A DNA stretch of 64,000 nucleotides. Origin: Mycobacterium sp. 236(2023). Its GTDB lineage: Bacteria > Actinomycetota > Actinomycetes > Mycobacteriales > Mycobacteriaceae. A program made the position numbers and the translations under genes. The DNA is taken from NCBI RefSeq assembly GCF_029623955.1, contig NZ_JARSBP010000004.1, forward strand, positions 372,001 through 436,000, in the 5' to 3' direction. Below are positions 25,882-33,472 of this stretch, piece after piece. How positions within the stretch are numbered: position 1 is the stretch's first letter; each line of letters opens with the position of its first letter. The notes below the pieces were generated by a model. That model was not told the DNA's origin, made no database searches, and saw nothing but the letters and a program-made list of their open reading frames with translations.

Positions 25882-26658
25882 TTACTTGGGAGGCATCCGG
25901 ATTCCGCCGTCGACGCGCACGACTTCGGCGTTCATGTACGAGTTGGTGATCAGTTCGACGACCATCGACGCCAGCTCTTCGGGCTTACCGAGGCGCCGCG
26001 GATACAGCACGGACTCACCGAGTTTCGCCTTGAAGGCCTCCGAATCGGGCCCCTCGCCGTAGATCGGGGTGTCGATCAAACCGGGGGCCACAGTGTTCAC
26101 GCGGATCCCCGACGCGGACAGGTCGCGCGCCACCGGCAGAGTCATCCCTACGACGCCGCCCTTCGACGACGAGTAAGCAGCCTGACCGATCTGGCCGTCG
26201 AACGCCGCCACGCTGGTCATGTTCACGATCGCCCCACGCTCGCCGGAATCGGTGAGGTCGAGACGGCTCATCGCCGTTGCCGCCAGCCGGATGCAGTCGA
26301 ACGTCCCGACGAGGTTGATCGCGAGCACCTTCTTGTACGCGTCCAGGTTGTGGGCCGAGGCGAACTCGCCGTCCTTGCCGATAGTCCGCTGCGCCCAACC
26401 GATTCCGGCGGAGTTGACGAGAGCCCGCAGCGGCCCGAGATCGACGGCAGTGTTGACGGCGTCCTCGATTTGGGCAGTGTCGGTGACGTCGACACTGACG
26501 AATGCACCGCCGATCTCGTGTGCCAAGGCTTCACCGCGCTCGGCCTGCAGGTCGGCGATGACGACGCGGGCACCTTTGGATGCCAGCAGCCGGGAGGTCG
26601 CGGCACCGATGCCCGATGCGCCGCCAGTGACAATTGCGCTTGTTCCGTTGACGTCCAC
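25882..26658 (-). CDS. Short-chain dehydrogenase, 3-hydroxyacyl-CoA dehydrogenase type II-like
   Basis: A 258-residue classical SDR. The NAD motif TGGASGIG is at residues 11-18, the cofactor-specifying Asp at VVIADLQ favours NAD(H), and NSAGIG is at about 83. The catalytic Ser is in NMTSVAAF, and YSSSKGG supplies Tyr and Lys. The overall sequence (VDVTDTAQIEDAV, INLVGTFDCIRLAA, PGLIDTPIYGE) resembles HSD10-type 3-hydroxy-2-methylbutyryl/acyl-CoA dehydrogenases of beta-oxidation. Its stop abuts the EAL gene (no gap). No other beta-oxidation gene is adjacent. Confidence 0.9.
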   Translation of the reverse strand: MDVNGTSAIVTGGASGIGAATSRLLASKGARVVIADLQAERGEALAHEIGGAFVSVDVTDTAQIEDAVNTAVDLGPLRALVNSAGIGWAQRTIGKDGEFASAHNLDAYKKVLAINLVGTFDCIRLAATAMSRLDLTDSGERGAIVNMTSVAAFDGQIGQAAYSSSKGGVVGMTLPVARDLSASGIRVNTVAPGLIDTPIYGEGPDSEAFKAKLGESVLYPRRLGKPEELASMVVELITNSYMNAEVVRVDGGIRMPPK

Positions 26659-26712
26659 GGCGTGAGTCTAGATCAGCTGTTCTGGCGCTCGACGACGGTT
26701 GCGCTGTCTTCG

Positions 26713-26958
26713 TCAGCGATCGCGTACGGCGTGGATGCCGGCGCGGGTGACCCGGACGGCGGGATGACGTTTGGCCGAAGCCTTGGCGAATCGGAAGGCG
26801 ATCCAGGCGACTCCGAGGGCCACGGCAGCGGCTGCCGCGGCGACCAACCGGCCCTTGCCGACGACGGCGTGGTTGGTGACCGGTGGTTCGGCGGCAGCTG
26901 GGGTCGCCTCGTCGTCGTGTCTCGGCGTGTTCTGCGCCGCGTTCGAAATGTCGCTCAC
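26713..26958 (-). CDS. Small single-pass membrane protein
   Basis: An 81-residue protein with a polar N-terminus (MSDISNAAQNTPRHDDEA), one transmembrane segment (LVAAAAAAVALGVAWIAF, about residues 39-56) and a short basic tail (SAKRHPAVRVTRAG). The GTG at 26958 has a strong AAGGAGG, 6 nt upstream. Its function is unknown. It is divergent from the GGDEF gene, with 189 bp between the starts. Confidence 0.75.
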   Translation of the reverse strand: MSDISNAAQNTPRHDDEATPAAAEPPVTNHAVVGKGRLVAAAAAAVALGVAWIAFRFAKASAKRHPAVRVTRAGIHAVRDR

Positions 26959-27147
26959 TGGGTACCTCCTTGGGCGAGCCTACGAAAGGGGCACGTACCC
27001 CGTTCTGCGGAGAGTTCAACCGTCCGGTATGGCGTCACCGAAACCGCGCCGCGCCAACCGATCGGACCGATACCGACATCTCACACGCGCACCTCATCGA
27101 GAATGGGTTTCAGGCGTGCCGGGGTGAGGGCAGCAGAGGGGAGGCTC

Positions 27148-28230
27148 GTGCGCCGTGCGGGTGTGTTCGATGCCATGGCGGGGTGGTGGCGCGCGCCGGG
27201 TCGCTACGACTGGGTCGTCGCGCTGGTGGAGACAAACGGTTATGGCCTCCTGACCCGGCTGGGCATTGCCCTGGGGTCGCTGGCGATCGGTATGTGGCCG
27301 ATCCTGATGGCGTTGAGCCCACACAGGGCGTCGGGCTTCGGCGGACTTGTGTCCGTCGGCTGCGGGGTGCTGGCGCTGCTGCTGGGATGTTGGTGGCTTG
27401 TCGGCTGGCCGACGCACCAACAGTCGAAGGTCATCGTGGTCGTCCTCAACAGCAGCATCGCGATCAGTTGCGTGCCTTACCTGATCCAAGGCAAGCCGAC
27501 CATCGGTACTTTGGCTTTCGCGCTTTCGGCGAGCTACGTGGCATGCGTCCACACCCTCCCTCAGCTGGTGGCGATCTTGACTCTGGCGTCTTCTGTGATC
27601 GTCGCCGGCATTGTGAGCGCGGGAATGACAGGCGATGTGGCAGGGGGCCTCGCCGACGGTCTGCTTCGGTTGTCATTGGTCACGGTGGTGCCGATGACTG
27701 TTCGAACCCTCGTCGATCTGCTTGCCGAAACGGCTGTCGTCTCGGACATCGACCCGCTGACAGGGCTTGCCAACAGACGAGGTCTGATCCGGGCGGTCCG
27801 TCAACTAGTCAGCTCGACGCCCGACGAGGGGCCGCTGGGTGTGTGCGTGACCATGATCGACATCGACAATTTCAAAGACATCAACGACACCCACGGCCAT
27901 GCCGCCGGCGATGAGGTCCTCGTAGCCCTTGCGGCGATGCTGCGTGCGAAGAGTCCCGACGGATCCGTGATCGCGCGGATCGGCGGTGAGGAGTTCGCGA
28001 TCGTCGCGCTGTGCGAGACAGCCGGCGCGGTGCGCGTTGCCGAGAACGTCCGCAACGCGATCAAGGCAGCGCACACAGAGTTCACCGCGAGCTTCGGAGT
28101 CGCATCGATCACCGTGCCACCCGGCGTCGTGGTCGACACGATCGGACTCACCGAACGGCTTCTCGCCAGCTCGGACCAGGCGATGTACCTTGCGAAGCGC
28201 GCCGGTGGAGACCGCGTCAAAGTTGGGTAG
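27148..28230 (+). CDS. Membrane-anchored GGDEF diguanylate cyclase
   Basis: About 360 residues. The N-terminal part has six hydrophobic segments (LTRLGIALGSLAIGMWPILM through LLRLSLVTVVPMTVRTLV, residues about 30-200), a MASE-type sensor region. A cytoplasmic GGDEF domain follows: DPLTGLANRRGL, DIDNFKDINDTHGHAAGDEVL, and the active site GGEEF at 279-283. No RxxD inhibitory site is seen upstream of GGEEF, so product inhibition is unlikely. It should make c-di-GMP and oppose the nearby EAL protein. Start candidates are GTG 27124, GTG 27148 (AGGGGAGG just before) and ATG 27175. The dif site lies about 490 bp after its stop. Confidence 0.87.
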   Translation: MRRAGVFDAMAGWWRAPGRYDWVVALVETNGYGLLTRLGIALGSLAIGMWPILMALSPHRASGFGGLVSVGCGVLALLLGCWWLVGWPTHQQSKVIVVVLNSSIAISCVPYLIQGKPTIGTLAFALSASYVACVHTLPQLVAILTLASSVIVAGIVSAGMTGDVAGGLADGLLRLSLVTVVPMTVRTLVDLLAETAVVSDIDPLTGLANRRGLIRAVRQLVSSTPDEGPLGVCVTMIDIDNFKDINDTHGHAAGDEVLVALAAMLRAKSPDGSVIARIGGEEFAIVALCETAGAVRVAENVRNAIKAAHTEFTASFGVASITVPPGVVVDTIGLTERLLASSDQAMYLAKRAGGDRVKVG

Positions 28231-28270
28231 TGAACTCGAAGGTTCTCAAAGTTGCTGCCAAGCAAGAGAA

Positions 28271-28287
28271 TTCGTCACTGTGACGAA
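28271..28287. repeat. Perfect inverted repeat TTCGTCAC-T-GTGACGAA near dif
   Basis: Eight-base arms around a single T. The inner 11 bp (GTCAC-W-GTGAC) recur at 28449-28459, 175 bp centre to centre. Both copies lie between the GGDEF stop and dif. Confidence 0.6.
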
Positions 28288-28448
28288 TCGGGTGGCTTGA
28301 AGCCGGGTGGGGGCGACCTTGATCGCCGACGCACCGAGAGGGTTTCGCGGTGGGCAGTCGCGTGTCGGCAAGACTGCCGGAGCCTGGTTGGCGCCGGAAA
28401 GCTCTGCTGTGCAGGATGTTTCGACGTCCAGCCCGGCAGCTCCAATTT

Positions 28449-28459
28449 GTCACAGTGAC
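28449..28459. repeat. Second GTCAC-A-GTGAC palindrome near dif
   Basis: The same 11-bp palindrome as inside 28271-28287, with the centre base on the other strand. It is 257 bp upstream of dif. The outer arms differ (TT before, GTAA after). Confidence 0.5.
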
Positions 28460-28715
28460 GTAATCCTGGCCGGCCAGTCGGGGTGGGCAGTGGTCGGGCG
28501 GGGTTCGCGCGACTCCATGCGGGTTGCAGCCTCGGCGCGATCCTTGGATTCCTGGAGTCCGCGTCACTCGCGACGCGGTGAGCAATACCGGCGCGCTGCG
28601 GGCGAGGTTGTCCGCCGATGGCGGGCCGTAGGACGGCGGCGCGCGAGGAGGGTCGGCGGACGGTCTGGTCGATGGTCGCTCAGTCGGTCGGCCGGCGGTT
28701 CGTCGAGCTCAACGT

Positions 28716-28743
28716 TTTACCGATAAGCCACATTATGTCAAGT
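28716..28743 (+). other. dif: dif site, XerC/XerD chromosome-dimer resolution site
   Basis: A 28-bp element with classic Xer architecture. An 11-bp left arm ends CCGATAA, followed by a 6-bp centre (GCCACA) and the 11-bp right (XerD) arm TTATGTCAAGT. From memory it agrees at about 26 of 28 positions with the actinobacterial dif consensus (CCGATAAT-n2-ACATTATGTCAAGT core). The right arm matches E. coli dif TTATGTTAAAT at 9 of 11. It sits in a gene-free stretch, as dif sites do. This marks the replication terminus. Confidence 0.88.
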
Positions 28744-28792
28744 AATGCACGCTGGGTATTGCGCTGCCTCCCAACGCTTTTGAGCGCTACCC

Positions 28793-29215
28793 CTACTGGT
28801 GGTGCGGGTGTGTGACTGATCGCAGCTCCAGTCGCGGGATTCCTGTGAAGTCGTCGGGGTTACACGTGTACAGCGGCACTCCATCTGCGATTGCACTGGC
28901 CGCGATGAGTGCGTCGTAGGCGCGCGCGGCCGGCTTGCGGCCTGACGCGCGTAGCGCCGCCGCTACGGCTCCAAACGCCCGGGCGCAATCGCCGTCGAAC
29001 GGTAGGACGTCGAAGTCCGCCTCGGCCTGCTGTAGGTGCTGCTGCCGTGCACTGCGTTCTGCATCGTCGTTGGCGATGTGTGGACCTACGGACAGCTCGG
29101 CCAGCGTGATCGCGCTGATCACCGATTCGTCCGGAAGCTCGGCTGGATCAGATAGCTGACCCAAGAGGATGACCGTGGAGGTATCAAACATTCCCCGGTT
29201 CTGGGTTTGCGTCAC
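28793..29215 (-). CDS. vapC: VapC-type PIN-domain toxin
   Basis: A PIN-domain ribonuclease toxin, 140 residues from the GTG at 29215, or 132 from the ATG at 29191. The acidic catalytic set is visible: D of FDTSTVI near the N-terminus, E of ITLAELSVG, D of AYDALIAASA, and NPDDF near the end. The GTG overlaps the antitoxin TGA (GTGA), so coupling favours the longer form, though the PIN fold itself starts at the ATG. VapC toxins cut tRNA or rRNA and are held by VapB. It lies about 50 bp beyond dif. Confidence 0.92.
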   Translation of the reverse strand: MTQTQNRGMFDTSTVILLGQLSDPAELPDESVISAITLAELSVGPHIANDDAERSARQQHLQQAEADFDVLPFDGDCARAFGAVAAALRASGRKPAARAYDALIAASAIADGVPLYTCNPDDFTGIPRLELRSVTHPHHQ

Positions 29216-29448
29216 AGCGACGGGTCGATGAGATTGTCGATGTCGCGTCGGAGGGCATCCGGGTTCACCGGCGGAAGATTCTTTCGGCGACGAATCAGTT
29301 CCGCAGGTCCTGCACTCGAACGAGGCAGCGGCCGTAGCTCAGCAACAGGTGTTCCGTCCCGAGTAATGACGATGCGTTCGCCATGCTCGACACGGCGCAG
29401 GACGTCGCCTCCGCTGTTGCGCAGTTCGCGCACCGTGACTGCATCCAC
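29212..29448 (-). CDS. vapB: VapB-type (Phd/YefM-like) antitoxin
   Basis: A 78-residue antitoxin. The N-terminal Phd/YefM-like DNA-binding fold is typical (AVTVRELRNSGGDVLRRVEHGERIVIT-type start, then RDGTPVAELRPLP). A C-terminal tail rich in charged residues (RRRKNLPPVNPDALRRDID) would wrap the toxin. It is the first gene of a two-gene operon with vapC. Two palindromes just upstream (29461-29490) are candidate sites for autorepression. Confidence 0.92.
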   Translation of the reverse strand: MDAVTVRELRNSGGDVLRRVEHGERIVITRDGTPVAELRPLPRSSAGPAELIRRRKNLPPVNPDALRRDIDNLIDPSL

Positions 29449-29460
29449 ATTCGGAGTGTA

Positions 29461-29490
29461 TCACCGGTGAGACGTTAAGGTAACGTACCT
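29461..29490 (-). promoter_or_regulatory. Two palindromes upstream of vapB, candidate operators
   Basis: TCACCGGTGA (29461-29470) is a perfect 10-bp palindrome 12 bp before the vapB ATG. AGGTA-ACG-TACCT (29478-29490) follows. Paired sites of this kind suit autoregulation by a VapBC complex. Confidence 0.5.
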
Positions 29491-29623
29491 AATTAGAGTG
29501 CGCCGTTTCACACGCGAGAAGACGAAATGATGCCTATCCGGCTTGCCGGACCACCACTCCTCCCCGTCGTTTTCGGCAACGTTGCAATAGCTTTCCGCCC
29601 ACGCGATAGCCTCTGCCCCGAAC

Positions 29624-30194
29624 ATGTTCGAGTCTGCCTTTGTCGGCTTCCTGGCCCGGAAGGTCGCTGCGCGCCCAGAGTTCCTCGCGCACGCGCCGAT
29701 CGGCGACGTCTGCAGTGTCAGCGAGCACATCTCGCCGAGTGCACCCCGGTCGGCTTGAGTGCCGCAGCCACAACGTCGCCGAGCTCCACGACACCGAGGA
29801 TGCGGCGTGGAGCGTGGTGCCAGAGGCCGAGCGGTACGCGTACACGCTGTTCGCGTACTGGGTGGTCTGCGTCCGATTCGACGACGGGAACAGTGAGCCA
29901 TGGTCGCCCGCCGACGACTGGCCGGGCTTATCTGTCTGCCCCGATCTGTCGACATACGCGCCGATCGGCTACGACATCGTCAACAGCGACTTCGGCGGGG
30001 GGTTTGACTGCTCGCCTCTGTCCTGCAATAGCGTCGCGAACGAGCAAGTGGTCAACGAACATTGCCTCGTCGATGACATCGAAGTGGCGCTCGAGCTGGG
30101 TGGCTTGTTTTCCAGCCAGGCCGCGAGTGTGGAGCCTAGGCCGTATCACGTGGTCGAGGTGCTGTGGCGGATGCGCCCACAAGACAGGGCTTGA
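29624..30194 (+). pseudogene. Frameshifted gene for an uncharacterised protein of about 190 residues
   Basis: The ATG at 29624 opens MFESAFVGFLARKVAARPEF, then GDVCSVSEHIS, and stops at 29753-29755. In the next frame (+1 nt) the protein goes on: RLECRSHNVAELHDTEDAAW, then YWVVCVRFDDG, GGFDCSPLSCNSV and a stop at 30194. The two parts look like one family I recall from many bacteria (FDCSPLSCN, VNEHCL and PxPYHVVEVL motifs), whose function is unknown. One extra base, perhaps in the CCCC run at 29743-29746, would explain the break. This is a decayed gene or a sequencing error. It lies between two toxin-antitoxin modules. Confidence 0.7.
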
Positions 30195-30504
30195 GGGCCT
30201 GCGCGACGATCCGGGTCCGACCGTTCTTTGGCCGACTTCGCCGAACTGCCAGGCCTTCCAAGGACTCTCGTCGCTCAGCCGGAGTTAGGTCTCCACCCAT
30301 TCTGGGGTTAGCTTCGCGCTTCGGGAATACGGCCGAATCGAATACGGCGGGTTACCAGTATGGATAGGCCGTGTTCATAACTCGCTCAAGTGATTTCGAG
30401 GCGAACCCCTTGTCCCCTTCGTTCATCCCAGTCTCATGCTCTCCTGGGAATCGATGCCCCCTGCGGGCAGCATTGGATCTCTGCAAAGCAGTCATCCTTG
30501 CTCG
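30195..30504. other. Intergenic stretch with left copy of the 19-bp repeat
   Basis: No supported gene. It contains the first copy of the 19-bp direct repeat (30340-30358) and a partial third copy, GAATACGGC, at 30325-30333. Confidence 0.6.
30340..30358 (+). repeat. 19-bp direct repeat, left copy, flanking the MazEF module
   Basis: GAATACGGCGGGTTACCAG, identical to 31139-31157; neighbouring bases differ on both sides. The pair encloses the toxin-antitoxin genes 30505-31037. Confidence 0.75.
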
Positions 30505-30804
30505 TCAGTCGAGATCGAAGGCGTGCTGAATGGCCGTTGTCAGTAATTCTTCCTGATCAGGAAGGAAGAACCCGATCTGACGCCCCAGTGCCGCGACCGG
30601 GATCGTGACGATGTTGTCAACGCTGACGACGGAATCCTTCTTGAGCCCGTTGCGCGCACCTACTGGAACTTCGGTCGACAGGCCGCGGACTGTTCCGGTG
30701 ATCGGTGCGACAGTGACTCTGGTCAGGTGTGGCCGCACGAGTTCCCGAGTCAGGATGAGAACCGGCCGAGCCTTGTCGAGTTGGGCTACGTGAATTGGTC
30801 TCAA
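30505..30804 (-). CDS. mazF: MazF/PemK-family toxin (endoribonuclease)
   Basis: A 99-residue toxin with the CcdB/MazF barrel. Motifs are RPIHVAQLDKARPVLILTRE at the start, VTVAPITGTVRGLSTEVPVG, GLKKDSVVSVDNIVTIP with the conserved Asp, and a C-terminal helix. MazF enzymes cut single-stranded RNA at short motifs. Its start overlaps the antitoxin stop by 4 bp (ATGA), the usual gene order. The length is typical. Confidence 0.92.
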   Translation of the reverse strand: MRPIHVAQLDKARPVLILTRELVRPHLTRVTVAPITGTVRGLSTEVPVGARNGLKKDSVVSVDNIVTIPVAALGRQIGFFLPDQEELLTTAIQHAFDLD

Positions 30805-31037
30805 TCGATATCCAGCTCGAAGGTTGACGTATGAGCAGCAAGCGCATCGAAGTCATAATCTGTTGTCGTGTGCTTGGCGAGAATGGCCGCATCGCGGGCG
30901 GCGATCAGGCGGCGTCGCTCACGTTCGAGCGCTTTGAGGACAAATGATGCCCGGCTTTCGACGTGACGCTGGTCCACTTCCCTGTCGATAAAGTCGACGA
31001 CTTCATCCGGAAGTCGAACGGCGATCTGCTTGCTCAC
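30801..31037 (-). CDS. mazE: MazE-type ribbon-helix-helix antitoxin
   Basis: A 78-residue antitoxin. The N-terminal ribbon-helix-helix (KQIAVRLPDEVVDFIDREV) and a second helix (RASFVLKALERERRRL) make the DNA-binding dimer. A flexible acidic tail (TTTDYDFDALAAHTSTFELD) would plug the toxin. An inverted repeat AGCGAT/ATCGCT at 31041-31046 and 31067-31072 upstream may be its operator. Confidence 0.9.
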   Translation of the reverse strand: MSKQIAVRLPDEVVDFIDREVDQRHVESRASFVLKALERERRRLIAARDAAILAKHTTTDYDFDALAAHTSTFELDID

Positions 31038-31138
31038 AACAGCGATGGTACCGATATGGGATGCGAATCGCTACCGCTGGTTGTCGACTGCATGGACGCC
31101 TCAGCAAACGCGCTTGCTTTGGAACCACCGTCAACGAG

Positions 31139-31157
31139 GAATACGGCGGGTTACCAG
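31139..31157 (+). repeat. 19-bp direct repeat, right copy, flanking the MazEF module
   Basis: Perfect copy of 30340-30358, 799 bp apart start to start. It lies 101 bp upstream of the mazE start codon, outside the module. Confidence 0.75.
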
Positions 31158-31226
31158 CAGCCTGAATTCAGGCGCCGCGCCAATAACCCACGATCGCGAT
31201 GGTCTCCCCAGAGTGGACACTAGGTC

Positions 31227-31778
31227 GTGGCTCTTTCTGCAACAGTATTCAAAGTCGAGCTCGGCGTTTCCGATGTCGATCACGGTTACTACTCCGATCA
31301 CACGCTGACCGTGGCCCGTCATCCCAGTGAAACCGATGAGCGGATGGTGGTGCGGCTGTTGGCGTTTGGGCTGCGCGCACACCGCCTCGGCGACGTCGAC
31401 GGTGAGTTGGCGTTCGGGCCGGGCCTGTCCACTCCCGGCGTGCCGGACTTGCGGCTCGCGGACTACACAGGCCGGATCCTGGAGTGGATCAATGTCGGCC
31501 AGCCCGATGAACGCGTCCTGGGCAAGGCGGTCAGCCAGGCCGAACAGGTGCTGCTGTTCCCGTTTGCCGCGGGTGTGACCACTTGGTGGCGCACTGTTGG
31601 CCCCAAAGTGGTGGGCCTGCCGAACCTGTCGGTGGTTCAGATACCGCACGCACCGGTGCAGCAACTGGCCCAGACTGTCGAGCGGCGAGTCCCGGCGCAG
31701 GTGATGGTGATGGAAGGTCAGGTGACGATGACCGTGGGTGACGTCGATGTCAGCTTCGCGCCCGAGCCATTGAAGTGA
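31227..31778 (+). CDS. YaeQ family protein
   Basis: A 183-residue cytoplasmic protein of the YaeQ family, whose fold resembles the PD-(D/E)XK nucleases. Family motifs are visible: VELGVSDVDHGYYSDHTLTVARHPSET near the start, RLLAFGL, the conserved DLRLADYTGRILEWINVGQPDE (about residues 80-101), and LFPFAAGV. E. coli YaeQ was once linked to haemolysin suppression; no firm activity is known. Similar genes move between proteobacteria and actinobacteria, so acquisition is possible. Confidence 0.9.
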   Translation: MALSATVFKVELGVSDVDHGYYSDHTLTVARHPSETDERMVVRLLAFGLRAHRLGDVDGELAFGPGLSTPGVPDLRLADYTGRILEWINVGQPDERVLGKAVSQAEQVLLFPFAAGVTTWWRTVGPKVVGLPNLSVVQIPHAPVQQLAQTVERRVPAQVMVMEGQVTMTVGDVDVSFAPEPLK

Positions 31779-31836
31779 ACGTCTGACCCCGAGGTGGTGG
31801 TTGGGCTGCCGGCAGACATCCAAGCGCCGGGTTGGC

Positions 31837-33135
31837 CTACGAATCCTGCAGGAAGGCAACGGGATTACCACGCAGTCCACCTTCGCCGCATGGCCAGACG
31901 CCGTCATTCAGCGGTTCCAACCCCGGTTCGTGATGGACTACCAGCTGATCGTTCAACGCGAACACGACGTAGCCGTCCCCGAGTAGCAGCACCCTGCTTG
32001 GGGTCGCATTCCCGTGCCCGGTGACAAAGAGTTCGCGCATGTTCATGTCCGCGTCGACGGCGCGCAGCGCACCGTCTCGCCAGAAAACTGCGGTGCCGCC
32101 GCGGTCGAGGGCCGGGTAGGTGGTGCGATAGGCGCTCAGCGCCGGACCACGCTGAACCGTTCCATCGGAACCAAACCGAACGAAATGCGATCGCGAAGGC
32201 ACAATGTTCTCCGATTCCGGACCGGAAATTGCGCCGTCCGCGTCGATCAGCATCTGTGCATGAGTCGGCCACTTGCCTATCACCGCGCCGGTCGCATCGT
32301 GATGCGCAGTGCGGAATTCCCCATAGCCTTGGCAGCCGAGTAGGAACTCGCCGGGCCCGGCGATCGCCTTCAGATGCGATGGGCCCGGGGCAGTCTCGCC
32401 GAGCCGTTGACCGGTCGCGAGCGCTACGAAGAACGTAACCGCGACGCCGCTGCTTGCGCACGCGACCGTCGCGGCGATCCGCGAACGTGATACGAGAAGC
32501 GGATCTCTGCCGGCCTCCAACGTTCGGGAAGTCCACGGCGGCATCGGCCGATACTCCCCTTCAGTACTTTGTCCGGTATGCACCGCACCGGGAGACGAAA
32601 TATCCGTCAGAGGAAGGGATGTCGACCACCGTGTGGTGCCGTCCTTGTCGTGACGAGCGACCCGAGCGTGACGATGTCGCGGCATGGAACGGCCCCGTCT
32701 TGTTGGTAAGAACCTCGCCAGACGATCCCGTCGAGTCTGAGGGAGGACGCGGCCAGGTGTAGTGGGTATCCACAGGGCCACGATTCCATCGGGTAGTACT
32801 ACGTAGGCTCCCAACTCCTCCAACGGGTCGCTTTCAAGTTTGATCGAATCGACGCGAGTGCCCTCGGCGTTCAGCTCCATCATCACCACGCCCTTGGGGC
32901 TGCAATTAGCGAGCCACAGCGTGCCGGCCTTGGTCAGACGTGGCGGATACGGGCGCCCAAGGACCCGTCGATGCCACAGCATCGTCTTGCGCCTCGGATC
33001 GGCAGCGCGAACGAGTGTCACGCCCATCTCGCGGTAGTCGAACGCGGTGGTCACGATCGGGCTGTCGGCATCCCATGCCGCCAGGCCGCAGTTCTGTGTG
33101 GCTATAGACGCGAAGGCAACTCGGTCCGGTGTCAT
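31837..33135 (-). CDS. Hypothetical protein, beta-propeller-like
   Basis: A 432-residue protein that I do not recognise. Repeated short segments with strand character (GAYVVLPDGIVALWIPT; GPGEFLLGCQGYGEFRT; GNATPSRVLLLGDGYVVFAL) separated by 40-60 residues suggest a propeller. An arginine-rich stretch (RRDRLARFLPTRRGRSMPRH) interrupts the middle. No signal peptide is present from the ATG at 33135. A longer start at 33216 adds an atypical N-terminus. Codon use and AT-richer flanks fit an accessory gene. Confidence 0.65.
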   Translation of the reverse strand: MTPDRVAFASIATQNCGLAAWDADSPIVTTAFDYREMGVTLVRAADPRRKTMLWHRRVLGRPYPPRLTKAGTLWLANCSPKGVVMMELNAEGTRVDSIKLESDPLEELGAYVVLPDGIVALWIPTTPGRVLPQTRRDRLARFLPTRRGRSMPRHRHARVARHDKDGTTRWSTSLPLTDISSPGAVHTGQSTEGEYRPMPPWTSRTLEAGRDPLLVSRSRIAATVACASSGVAVTFFVALATGQRLGETAPGPSHLKAIAGPGEFLLGCQGYGEFRTAHHDATGAVIGKWPTHAQMLIDADGAISGPESENIVPSRSHFVRFGSDGTVQRGPALSAYRTTYPALDRGGTAVFWRDGALRAVDADMNMRELFVTGHGNATPSRVLLLGDGYVVFALNDQLVVHHEPGLEPLNDGVWPCGEGGLRGNPVAFLQDS

Positions 33136-33472
33136 TTGCCCATTGTCAACCGCACCGAGGTCCACGGCGACGATTGCACAGATTTGACGGCGCCAGGTGA
33201 CGCGCGAGAAGCCCAATGGATGCGCGCAATCGTCAGGTCAATGGAGTTGTGTTGCAATGAGATTGGCCCTCCAGGCGGCGAAACGGGGCAGTTTCCTCGG
33301 AGCCTCTACCCACGTCCGCCGTAGTTCACGAATCACGCTTATGCCCAACAATTTCGGCCCGCGTTATAGCCGCATTTGCTGACCGGGACCGGTTCGCGGT
33401 TGGAAGCGCCACCATTATGGTGTACTGCTGCGTACCCGACTTGTCGGTGGCAACTGTCACCCTGATCCGATT
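33136..33472. other. Intergenic region, no feature recognised
   Basis: I see no gene, strong hairpin or operator here. It separates the propeller-like gene from the divergent DUF4258-like gene. Confidence 0.5.

Larger units (their letters stand above)
28231..28792. other. Terminus intergenic region carrying dif, no supported gene
   Basis: No frame here has believable codon use or family similarity. It holds two GTCAC-W-GTGAC palindromes (28274-28284 and 28449-28459) and the dif site (28716-28743). The last 100 bp are distinctly more AT-rich than the flanks. Confidence 0.7.

Noticed and set aside
28307..28726. 139-residue frame next to dif
   Set aside because: Low-complexity Arg/Ser composition with no family resemblance; it runs into the dif site.
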